A DNA stretch of 64,000 nt. Source: Hermatobates lingyangjiaoensis (lineage: Eukaryota; Arthropoda; Insecta; Hemiptera; Hermatobatidae). Shown one piece after another: positions 37,601-50,800 of this stretch. The translations under genes were made by a program, and so were the position numbers. Location of the stretch: contig JAPFBL010000003.1 in NCBI GenBank assembly GCA_026182355.1, positions 2,877,001 through 2,941,000 of the forward strand. Direction: 5' to 3'. The first letter of the stretch is position 1; every line of letters begins with the position of its first letter. Under the pieces are notes generated by a model, which was not told where the DNA came from, made no database searches, and saw only the letters and a program-made list of their open reading frames with translations.

Positions 37601-40600
37601 CTGTCGTATGCCAGGAAGAGTAAAGGGCTCTATACCCTTTAAAGGTTACAGAATTTTTCACTCTATTTTTTTCACTCCAAACTAAACACTGTTAATAAAG
37701 AAAAGACTATGCAGTTCTTTAAATAAAATTTATAAAGATTGTTTGGTGTTAAGTAATCGTTAAAGATCCTACTCTAAATATATTGAAATTAGGTAAAATG
37801 AGGACTGCCTATGCTCAGTCATTACCGAAGTGAAAATTCTCTCAGTACACTCAGTTGAGGAAATATTTTTACGATAGGTGCGAAGGAAACCTTTTGTATT
37901 AATCAATGATCTAACATTCAAAAGATTGCTATTCTTCATTCATCAGGATATATTTTAATAGCTGTTTACAAAAACAGATGATTTTCTCAAAGCTTTCGGA
38001 AGAATTTTAGCACACAAGAAGACCTCAAATTGTTTACTGTTATCAAAGAACAGTTTTTATTGTTTAGAATTAACAATGTCCAGTATAGAAAAGCTATACT
38101 GGAATTTCTATATCTTATTACAACCTAGAAAGAAAACTATACTAGCATTTTAATCCAGCTGCTTCATAATGATGGGAATAATTGTGAGAGTGTTTGATTG
38201 GTATTATGGAAGAGTTGTTACGTTGGGTTTTGCGATGTTGTTTGGTGAATTATGAAGAGATGCAAACGACTCTTCATGGCTGTGAAGTTGTAATTAATCC
38301 TCGATCTATAACCTACCAGAATTTGCTGTTCCTATCTTCTAATATGTTTTGGAATAAATTGGATGAATTTGGTGCTCCTGATATTAGTTCACCCAAAGTA
38401 AAAATTAAAACAAAATATAAATATAAAATATAAATATAAAACATTAATTGAAAAAAGAGAGGGATTTTGTTTGAACGAAGTAGCTAGGAAAACTGCAGAT
38501 TTTTTCTGCTCAAAAGCATTGAAACATCAGACTTAATATGGTGTTGTTGACTAGTTATGACAGGTTTGAGAGGATTGACTGGCTCACGGGACATATCACA
38601 AAACTCTACATAATGGAAAGGATATAGAAGTGACATGTGCTGCAAGGGAATTAGCGAGCCCGGGCCAGAGGAGCTGAGGTGTCCATCTGTCAATAACAAC
38701 ATGCACCCGTAATAGACAAGGGCCTTTAGAAACGGGAAAAATAAGAAACATTGTTATATTTAGTGGGAGAATGTCAGAGAAATGTATTTATTTGAGTAAT
38801 GCCATAACAAATTGCTTGTATTTACCCTTTTAAATAGTGTTTATATATGTTTACAAGTGATTAAAATTTTGCTTCGCAATCAAGTCACTAATTAAAGTCT
38901 TCATTATGAAGAAAAATAGTTACGATTCTTGTTGAAAATATAATTGAAAATGTTAGAACTGTTGAAAATTGTATGTAGTAAGTAAGTGTAAGAATTAATT
39001 CAAACCGTTACAGGTAGGACTTGTGCTGTCATGGGAACTGAGATAGTTATTACAAAGATCTGTAAATACCACTAATACCACTTTACAGTTAATATCATTT
39101 TTATGTCACACTAATTTCATTTGCACAATACAAATGACTTAGAATGGAATCAGTGACTATTGTGTGTCAAATATTATTGGCCTTTTGAAGTTATATCCAT
39201 TTAAAATCCGATAAAAGTCATTTAAAAATATATAAATTTACTAATTTATCATATCATTCAAAATTGCACATGCCAAGCCTATCATACATTGCACCTGTAT
39301 AACTATCAACAACCTGTATAACTTTACACTTTACTGTCATAACTTGAAGTGTAATGTTATGACAGTATGTCACCATGCCATCTGCCGTGGTGACACATGG
39401 CCACCGCTGCCACTGTGTTGTATCTGGTGGAAGTTAAGAAGAATGAATGCTCAATGATTAGGGTATTTCTTGTTCTTGGTCATGGAAACACAGGCAGTGT
39501 CAACTACATGTGTGTAAAATAAAAGTGTAATTTTTGTCAATAAATAAAATTATGAACTCCACTAGCATTTTTTATGAGTGGTGAAAATCGACTATTTAAA
39601 GTGTTTTTAAAACCCCCTCATAGGTATAGGTATAGGTATAGTTGCTAATCACGTTAGTGACATATCATAATGGTTATTACACACCGTCACCTGCAGCTAG
39701 ATTACCAACTTTTGAATACACCAATACTAACCACATACACTGAAACTGTATTGAAAAAAAATGCGTAAATCACTCAAAATCTTTGAAACTGATTTCTTCA
39801 TGATTATTTATCTTTCTTTTGTTAGTTGAAAACAATTGTACATAAACAGGAAAGAAAACAAACTGTGAATATGGCATGTTTAGATTCCTTGAATATCCCA
39901 CTTTTTAGTTGATTGTTCATTGTGCCTTTTAACAAATGTACATACTGGATTTACTTGAAATGCAAGCATGATTGTGTGTGTGTCATTCATGTTGACTGCA
40001 AACATGTTTTAGATCTTATAAAAATTGTAATGTCTGTTCCATGCTCTCATTTGTCTGAGTGCACGTTGTAGATGTTTCTGTTCCAGTTGGCATAACTATA
40101 TAATTGTAATAAACATATTCAATATTAATAATGTAAATTAACTCGCCAGAGGGAAACTCGGCGAGGAGAAGTGTTTGTGATGAACTAATTTCTTTCTGGA
40201 TGAATATATATATAGTAAGGACATCACCGCAAAATCAATCAAAAAGTCAGAGTTCTTGAACGACAAAATATCTTGAAAGGTTTTGTATGTTATTCACTTT
40301 TAGAATAATACTTTGGTATTATTCTAAAATGGGTTGTGTTTGGGTTGTGAGTTTCTGTTAATTTTTCTGATGTTGGTTCATTTTGTGAATATAGTTCATA
40401 TATATACAAACATTCACAGTAAACATGTGAAATGAAAATTAACCCCTAAATCACTGTAAGAAAATCATAAAAACGGCTAAGATCTTTCAAAACAAGTGGT
40501 CTCCACCAGAGTCTCATTAATACTGATGAAGTATCATCAGTGTCTGATACTACACTGATATCAGTATCAGTAAAACACTGATGAAGACCAGTTGTTTTTT

Positions 40601-41039
40601 GCTTACAGGACGGAATAAATATAAACGTTATTGTCACATTTTGGCCTTATGTATCTTAAAAAACACCTGGATATTAAAACAACAGTGGTATATTCTTAAA
40701 GCTTACCATATTATGTCTTTTTATAAAATAATCAAAGATGTAAAATTTATACCCGTTGATCAGAAATATGTCAGCTCAGATTACATTCTTGTCAAACCAG
40801 TTCCAGCATTTTGTTGTCAATGTTGGCAACAGCTTCTGTTATTCGGGCCTTCAATTCATCCATGTAAGTCAAAAAGTGACTTTCCCGTCATGCATAATTC
40901 TTCCAAACAGTAGGGATCACCTACACTATGTGTAGATGTGTAGGGCCCATTTTTGTGTAAAATATCAACTTGATCCATCCAAGATTCTGCACCGTAGCGT
41001 GGTATCAAGCAATGCAATTCACTCAAACACCCACACATG

Positions 41040-41080
<41 letters not shown>

Positions 41081-41344
41081 CGAAAAAAACATCATAAAAC
41101 AACTTCTGAGACCTCAAAACATATAATTTTGCCAAATTCTCGAGATCGAATTTCTTCACGATCACTATACTTTACTTACAAAAGTAAAGTAAAAATTAAT
41201 GATAAAGAATTCTTTTTGTTTACAGAGATTTAAAAATAAAAACTATTTTGGAATATTTACAAAAAAATAGCATCAATTGATAAAAATAACTAAAATATGT
41301 TAATTTTTGAGTAATATAGAGGTAGAGGGAGTGGCCAGTAGAGA

Positions 41345-41375
<31 letters not shown>

Positions 41376-44300
41376 CAGTAGAGAAGACAGAGTAAGAAAT
41401 GAAATTTAAATAGATACAGAGAAGGAAATGGTGGAGTACATAAAAGAAAATGGGGAGTGAGAGACGAAACTCGCCATACTACCACAGAGGATATAAACTT
41501 AAACACACAAACAATCCAAACCTACTTACAGAAACTATTTATGTGAGGACCGTCTTATGCTCTTCAACCCCTCTAATTTCCTACATACACTTGACTCCCC
41601 TCACAATACCTTCTACGTAACCTAAATGGATGAAGTACTGAAAATGTTACAGTTCTATCGATTACACTATAAGACTGTAATACGATCTTTTCAAAAAGTA
41701 AGCTAATGTACTTTTTATTTCATCGAGCCAGAGTATTTCCTTCTCCAAGATGATTGTTTGTAGGAAGGAAGTAAAACAGTGGTCGCTGAACATTTTGAGA
41801 ACATCCAATCGTAACTAACGGAACTGGTTTGAAGGTTTTTTTTTTTGTCTGATGTGCCGTGGGACCCGCCTCCGCGAGATCCACCTTGGGCGTATCCGTG
41901 GCTTGTCGCAGCCCTTCAAATATGGGAGGGTTGTAGTGGGTTTCCTGATACAGCAAAAGGGTCTCACGTTAAAAATCATCGGTATGTTGTGCTTTATTCA
42001 TGGAATGGCCGAAAGGTTGATAGACATGATAACAAATCAAAATAGGTTAGAAGAGACAACTTCACGATATATTTAAATGATTATAGGGAGTATGATTTAA
42101 TAAAACAGAAGTCGTTTACATTGGGATTAGTCCAAGTTCCCATAAAGGGTGTGTTTTCAGGAGAAATGCCCGCCAGTGGGCGCAAGGCCACCTCCGCAGA
42201 GTCACTCCTGGCCATGCTACGGGGAATCCCGATCTCCGCTGCTTCCTCCTCCTCTTCCACCCCCACCATGACTCCCAGAGACGAAGGCCCTGACACTCCA
42301 CCATCTTCGTCCTCCGTTCTTTCTGATTCTCCTCCTGTTTTCGTTAAAAGAAACACTATTCAGGTATTGTCGCCTATTTGTTTTTCATATTAATAATGTT
42401 GGAAAAGTTTCGTGTTTTTACTAAGTTTTGCAAAACTTCTTTAGTATTTCTTTGTATATTAGAAAAAATCCTAAAGGATTTAAATTAAGGCACATATTTT
42501 GGAACAAAATTTTAATCTGCAGTATATATTTGAAAATAAAAATAAAAAAAATTGTACATAAATATTTCAATTAATAAAATGTTATGAGAGCTAAAATACA
42601 ATAAATAGTGACACGCCACACCACTTTCATTTGCCATAACCATAACTAATGTTAAACTACTCAGTAGGAATACCTGAATCACTGGCAGGTTGATATACTA
42701 CTACAAAGAAAAGGTACATTTATCATTTTTACAGTTTTTAAAAATGTTTGGGCTTAGGTGACTTTAAAAGAAAAAATGTCAAAAACAAAATTATTAAAGA
42801 ATGAAATTTATAATCGACTGTTTATTTTCAGACTTTTCCCCACGTTAATGAATCTGAACATTCAGTCATTTAATTGTTATATCTTTTGGCTCTTATTCCT
42901 TTAACAGATACAGACACGTCCAAAAAAATGCATCCTCATTAATATCACCATATCTTCAATAAAAAAAATCCTATTTCAATCATAATTAATGATACCGAAT
43001 TAGTTCATCAATAACGTACACACTTGTGTAGGATGTTAAAACAATAAAATACAGTGCCAAAAACATCAAGTGTTACAAAAGGAATTGTCGAATTACGTCA
43101 TAAAGAAAGACATACTTGTATTCAAAGATTAAATCTATGCTTCCAAATAGCCTGGTTAATGTAGTTTTAGTCATTTGAAATGTATATAAATAAAATAATG
43201 ATTTTGTCTGTACATTGCTTAGATCTAACTCATTTCAAGTTTTCTTTACGTTTCATACATTGGAGAAAAAGAATCCACCCTTAGAAAAATTTCTGTCGAT
43301 TTGTCTGTTTGTCCGCAAAATTTTGTCACAAGTAAACTCAGCCACCATAAGACATATCAAGCTGAAACTTTTACAGTAGGTTTGTGTATGCCTAACTTAA
43401 AATATAGGCTCTAAATTGATTGGAAATTCAACGTAGAAGTGAAGTTATGGACGTTTAAAGCAAAAATGTTTGTCAAAAGTAAACTCAGCCACCATGAGAC
43501 ATAGCGAGCTGAAACTGTGACACTAGATTTGTGTATGCCTAACTTAAAATATAGGCTCTAAATAGATTGATAATTCAGTACAGAAGCGAAGTTACGGGGC
43601 TTTAAGCTGTCTTTTACAAACTTTACAGACAAGTTTGTTTTGAAAATACACAGGTGTGGCAAGTAGGTATTGTTAGTTGATTTTAATTTCATTGGATCAT
43701 ATGAATATATTGCATATTTGAAATCATACCGAGGAAAGAAGTTACAAATCAGTAAAGAGAGTGGTTAGTGATGAGGAAGCAGTTCATTATCTAACTGAAT
43801 TACTTGACTCTGAATTTATTTCTCCTGGACTGCCTGCTCATGAGTAAAAACTTAAAGTAGGAGCACCAATAATGCTGCAATTTAGTAGCAGTAGTAGTAG
43901 TAGTAGTAGTAGTAACAAATTTCATGTTACGAAACTTCAGTGACCCGGGAAATGTGGAACGGGACACGACTCTGAGTTTTTGCTCTGCTCAGATATACAA
44001 TCATGTATATCATGAACGCGGACATCATGACTGGGTGTGGAATGGATAGTGTGTGTGTATACCATCTATACCATTGATTCTGAGACACTATCTGTTTCCG
44101 TTGAAAGGATTGCAAAGTCCCGTCAGAGTCTATTTTGCAATGGCGTTAACTAAGTCGCAAGGAGAAACTTTATCTAACGCAGGAATTCAAGTTAGCGAGA
44201 CCAAGTTTTTCTCACATGGCCAACTGTAGTTTACTTGCTCAAGAGTTAGAGGTTCCAACTGTTTGTTCTTCCATGAACCTGAATAACAGACAGCTAATGT

Positions 44301-47300
44301 AGTGTATACAGAGGCATTTGTTTAACACTGTACTAATAATGATATTTTCTACTATTCTATAATTTCTAATTATAGTATTAGTATAATACTATAATTGGTA
44401 TTTTGGAATACCAAGAATAATAGAATTTCTGATTCCGCCAAAGATGGATACGTTTACTGGTAAATAATATTTATATATTAATTATTTTAATATATTTATT
44501 TAGTTATTTCTCTGTCTATGAAACTGTAGGAATAGCTTGAGAAGAAACAAACAAATGCTGCCACTTCCTCATATCAAATATACATTTTTTGTCAGAAATT
44601 AGATTAAATACCTGAAAAATCAATACATCTTGACTTTTTTCTTGACAAGAAATAATTAGTTAAATAAGAACTATCAATGCTACTAATTATAATATTGTGA
44701 ATTATACATTTCATGTAAGTGAAAAATGAATCAATCATGCAAAACAACCTTTTACCTATATTCAAGCACTAGGCGTATCCAAAAAAAGACACCAAACTAA
44801 AACCTTTCTAACAATTACCGTCAGAGTCAAGTTACCTGCCAATTCAACTATTCAAATTAACTTATTTTTCGATATCATAATTTAAATCTCAATGCATTAC
44901 TTCCATGATGCATGATGCACTACTTTCGAATTCCACATCAATGATAAATGAAAGTAAAATGTATAAGTTGGCGATTTTTTAAATAAGATTGTAATTCTAA
45001 TTGAAGCATATGTTTTATAATAGATTTCATTGATATTGCTTGTTTATATTATGTTATTATTAAGGTCATATGGTTAGTAAAACAATCAACAGAATTATAA
45101 TTTAAAGTGAATATTAAATCCATAATGGAAAAAATTATGGAACCAAAATCGTTTCAAAATTGCAATGTGGATGGCAGGAAATGTTTTGTGAAGATAAATT
45201 AACTGTTAATTGCACTTCACACTGAATGAGCTTGTTCACATCCTGGAATATCTTAAGTCATTTAGCGTTGCACGTTTCACATTAAGGTTCTTATGTCTAC
45301 CAGTGATATATGGTTACCAATGGTTTTCATACCACTACCAAACTAGTAAACTTTGTCGTGTTTTCTAGTCGTAATATACCATCTGGCAAGCTTTCACATC
45401 TTGAAGTAATATGCGACCGTCTGGAAGACTCACATGACCGCCACCTGGTGCACTAACTAAAGGGTCTCACTAAAAGTTCTGTTAGTGGCACTCATACTAC
45501 CTGAAAGACTCTGATGTCAGTTAGTAGCACGCATACTACCTGAAAGGTTCTGAGGTCCGTTAGTAGCACACATACCTCCTGAAAGGCTCTGATGTCAGTT
45601 AGTAGCACGCATACTACTTGAAAGTCTCTGAGGTAGTATCACACATACTACCCGAAAGGTTAGTCGTCGAACACTTACAATACTCTTCCGTGTCACTTTG
45701 TACTACTGAAGAAGACTTTCATGAGGTACATACTACTTAAAGATTTTCATTCCGTCGGTGGTGCGCTTACTACCTTGAGCGCATTCTTATCATCTAGCTG
45801 TACGTGTATCCCCTGCTGGTTCTCACTTCTGCCAGTGGTGCATGACTCTTGTCTCTTTGAGGCTCTTGAGTACCACTACCATCTCAAACTGGATTAACAA
45901 GCATTACCTTTGATCTTTTTAATTTCTACACTTAGAAAAATATTTTTTTAATTACTTTTCTTTCCTTTATAATATTAATGAGTTATAAAAATTTAAGTCA
46001 TTTTTTTATACTGATCTATTTGTTTGAATAATCCAGATGGATAGAAATATTTTTACATTTGATAGTCATCTAAGAGAACACATGAACTTGTTTTTCAGGT
46101 GGCTGTAGTAGATCCTCTGAATCACAACCAGGAATGTAACCTACTGCAACCACCTTCGATTCTACTGGAGGCATCCAACAAATGCCTGTCACCTATAAGA
46201 GAGGTGCCGACGCCGATGCCTTCGCCGGCGCTCACCCCCCTGGCCTCCCCCGCCTTGCTGCGGCACAACCCCATGGCGCTCCTGGCGCCCCTCCCTTTCA
46301 AGTCCACAGTCAGTATCACCTGCCAAACAGTCGGTCAAACATTTACTTCAGTAGTAAACTGTCCACACAGATACCATTTATATTATTATTTTTTTTGAAC
46401 TGAGATGAAATCAGAAGCTGCACTTTCGTTGAAATCTCTATTTTATAATTTTGACCTGATTTTAATACTTAATTTGGATCATTACTTTATATTTAATTTA
46501 GTAATTAAGAAATTATAATTTTTTTAAGTTTAACAATGATAATATCATCAAAACCGTTTTGTATTAATGTAATACATGTAGAATGTACGTAAGTTACTTA
46601 TTTTCATGTTTATCAATATAAGTTGCTTGCTAACATTCTTGATTAATAAATGATTATCATAGTGTGAAACTCTCTTTGAAAGTTGCTTCAATTGTCACCG
46701 GTGCACGATACTCTTTAAATGTTAATAATAAAAGAGGTTGTGGTTGATATTTCCAAACATAAAATAGGTTCTAAAATGTTGGAATATAAACCTTTTCAAA
46801 ATATTTATAATTGATTTAGAACATAGATAATATGAAATACATTAAATTACAAATACACTGAGTGAATTTTTATAAGATAAGCACTATAATAAATTTCTCT
46901 CCAGAGTATTACATCTATTGTTTTTGTGTTGTGCATATTGTAAGTAACTCTTAGACTATAAAGTAAACTCAATTTTTGGATTATACTGAATGACCTTGAC
47001 AGACAGAATGATATATTGCTAGAATACAGACAGCAGGTATATAATTTAAGCATTGATAGTAAGTTGGTGCCCTAACAAATACATGCATAAGCAACATGTG
47101 ACTCTCGAAACCACAATAGCTATGATAACATTAGCCGTAATACTTAAGTCGTAAAGGCCTCATTTATAGCCATAATAAATCTAACAAAAATGGTATATTA
47201 GATATGACTGTGGTGGTCACTAACAGTTGAAAAGGTTTCAAAGCAAAAAGAACACATTGCAATAATATATTGATTTTTCAAAGCTAAATATCGGTACGAA

Positions 47301-47831
47301 TGTCTAACCTCAATGATTGATTAGGTATCTCATATCCCCCATTCTTTCAAAATATATATTTTAACTTTTTCTTTCAGACCCTACCAAAGGTGGAGCTATT
47401 AAAAGAAAAAGACGAGCCAAAACCAACTAATATTGTAGTACCTGTCGTAATGGTGGAGGAAGTATCGTCTCCCACTGAATCTTTCAGGTATTTATACAAC
47501 TTATTACATAAAGGTTGAAATATATGTGCTTGAGCGGAGGTAATGCTTACTCTAACAGGGAGCAGATAGAGAGGTCGAGTGCTCACAGTGAGTACAGCTC
47601 AGTATTAAAGAGAGAGAGACATCTAAGAGGTGAGATAGAGTGTGATTGTCTACAATATTACTATGCATGTCCTTGACGTGGAAAGTTCAATGATGGGCAG
47701 AGCAGATGGAGTGATATATATATAAAGATTTCACATAAACACATGAAATAACAATCAATGATCAAACCACAATAAGAAAATGGGAAAGATCTTAGTCTTG
47801 CTTTCCTATTTTCTTATTGTGGTTTGATCAT

Positions 47832-47876
<45 letters not shown>

Positions 47877-50800
47877 TATGAAAGTGAAAGAGAGAGAGTG
47901 TTTTAGAGACGATAGGAGGAAAATTTAAGATAGATACTCCGTTAGCAACTTTTTTCCTAGGCTAACACTCAGAGTTAAACAAATCTTTTATATAAAGATT
48001 GAATGTGTGATCTTATTTTTCATTCAGCTCATTATAACCACTCCGTGGGGCAAAATCAGTATGCGGAATCAGCAACTATTTAACAACTTAGATAATATTG
48101 GATAACAACCTAGTATTATCAGTAACAGGTCCAGAAAAAATATAGCCATTAATGGTTTTTTTAAATGCTTCTTACACTGATTCCGTCACGAGTATCACCC
48201 CTCTACATATGAAGTGCATTTCATTTCATGATCTACCAGTTATTTTCAGTGTCCAAGTCAAACAGAAACCAGGTGAAATGAACAGAAATCCTAAAATCTA
48301 TTACCAAAGACAACCACCATCAATATCACCATCAACAAACCATTAATATCGAAAAAAGAAATCTAGTAAATACCGCGTTACCTCTATGCACAGTAAATTT
48401 AACAAACACTTCCTGACGTCATTACCATTTGTGGCAAATTCTTTCTTAAAAATTCCTAAATTTAACAATATTGATATATGCATAAATCAATTTTATAAGA
48501 AAACAAATTTAAGCTCCTTTTAATCTCAAAAAAAAAAAAAAATTAACTAACATCAGGTCTCTAAATGGAGTATGTATTCAAATTTGGTTTGTTGAAAGTA
48601 CCAATATTTCTATGTATGACAATTTGTATTTATATGGTCATTGAGTCATCTAACACCTTCCTTTTTAATGTAATCATGTTCACATAAATGAATTTTATTT
48701 TTTTTATTAGATAAACTCTGAATTAATTCATTTCTAATAAAAACGATAATGAACATATTTTTAATACAGTTCTCTTTATTTAATTTTTTGTTCAATTTGA
48801 ATGTTACCAAAAATAAAAATTGTTTTCTTTTTGTTTGACTCTACTGTGAGCAACATGTAATTTACATTAATGAACTAAAACTTTCTGTGGTCTCTGCTTG
48901 AGACTTATGAATAGTCATGACAAATGCTAACTAAATTGAAAATTGAATGCTTAAAAAAGGAGTCTTGTCCTCTTCAGATAAAACAATTTTCAATCTTGGA
49001 ATTAAAACTATTTCCCGTTGAAACCGTAGTGCGATAATTTACAAACAATTACTTTATTGTAAAGCTCCTCAGTTATTAGTCATGTTCCATTAAATAGGCA
49101 CCTGAACTCCTTAATTTTGAGAAAATTAGTGTTTTTTAGAACTTTTCTATACCTTCCGATGCATAAGGAGCCTTACTCTATCATTTATATTGAAATAGAT
49201 ATATCAAAAGAAGAAATTTAGATATTATGACAAACTGTTTTGTGATTACGGTCATAATTGTGTGCTGTTAATATTTTACTTATATTAATTTGATAATTTC
49301 TAAAACTTCTGTTAACTATAATAATATCACTGATGTAGCTTCTCGACCACTGATTTATCCAGATTCAGAGCAAGGGTTCTCGAGGATTTTGTCAAAAAAT
49401 TCAGCTAGTTAATATCTGCCGAGTTTCGCCAAAGTTGTTGGCATTAATCAAGCTAAAAAACAATTTATGAAACGACATAAGTAAAGCAAAACCAATTCTT
49501 CTACGGTATACCATTAACATAAAACAAAAGAACAAACAAAATTCATAAGCAGAGAACACAAAAACACGAATACCTCCATACAGGGCATTCAAGCAAAACA
49601 AAACAGACAGTAACAGAGACAGTACGTCAGAAAATTACAAAAAACAGTAACAAACAAAAGATCAAACATTTAAAATACATTCAGGGGTTTTCCTCGAGAA
49701 CCCTTGCTCTGAATCTATAATAATATCCTTTGTTGATGTATTAAATAATTATTTCATATTCTGGTTGATTATTCATTAAATTTTCTCTTTCTAAATTTAT
49801 TGTAATCAAATCATTACAATCATTTATATCGGGTTTTGGAATCTTATTGTACGAAAGTCCCTCTGACATAATAGGTAGCACGCTGGATCTCCTTACCGAG
49901 GTCGTGGGTTTGATGCTCACTAAATTTCTAATATTTTATTCAATTTAGAGCGCGTGCAAATATTTAAACGCGAACATCAGAGTTTTAGAAGTATATAGAT
50001 GACAGCTAGATTGTTATACTGAACAGGTAGCCGGCCAGTACCCTATCATATTCCCTCCCTTCTTTGTTTCGGTTCCTTTTTAAGGTTATTATAAATAATA
50101 ATGCAATTAATTAGTTTTGTTTCTTTTTATCTGTAGGTTCTGTAATAGTGCTTCTATCATCTGGGATTATCTTGCTAGTTATGAAATTATTATAAGTATA
50201 CAAAGCATTAAAACTTAGCTCAAGTAAAAAAACTATATTTAACATGTTTTTTCCTAAACTGTATACACCTACGATCAATGTTATTATTGTATGAAGGGTT
50301 ACTACCTAGATTTGGATTAACACATCTGAAGAACTTTGGTATATTCTCACTTCTACGTTTCCTTTTCAACTATTTCAACGTTTCATAGAGATTGTTTTGA
50401 AATTCTTATCATCACCTGAAGCTTTATTGCTAAGAATTTTATTTAATAAAGTTTCAGTTTCTAATTTACTAATTAAATAAAGAATAATTTAATAAAGGAA
50501 TTATATCAATGGAAGTTTGAATTGAGTGGTTGAATAAATAAATGTAAATCTGTAAGAGAAAATAAAGTAATGTAGCTTATAAACCATACAAATATCTTAA
50601 AACTTTAAACTTATTAAACTCTTTAAAACCTGAAATACATATCTTATTATTCTTTATCTCCATTTCAATCATATTAGAAAAAATCATGAATATAAAGTGC
50701 AACGTGGATTAAAATTAACTCAATACTTTGTAAAAATCATTGCAAGCCTTAACAGGAGAAGGTTACTTATGTGTCTTAGTGGTTATCCATTCTATATTAT

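Larger units (their letters stand above)
33815..42160 (+). other. Intron 11 (8.3 kb), dense in mobile-element remnants
   Basis: Contains a hAT MITE, a perfect palindrome (35131-35186), a Penelope-like remnant, a family C inverted pair, two family D cores, a BEL/Pao-like integrase remnant and (CA)n and (GA)n tracts. A 78-codon reverse-strand reading frame at 41720-41956 is not recognised. Confidence 0.75.
42364..46098 (+). other. Intron 12
   Basis: Contains a 147-bp tandem duplication, a Helitron remnant, a decayed family D core and a 39-bp minisatellite. Confidence 0.8.

Noticed and set aside
38484..38702. Reverse-strand reading frame of 72 codons next to the integrase remnant
   Set aside because: No recognisable motif, and the orientation is opposite to the integrase; treated as chance or unresolved element debris.
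40856..41233. Reading frames over the (CA)n tract
   Set aside because: The dinucleotide repeat is open in several frames; only the short MDELKAR motif next to it was kept, at low confidence.
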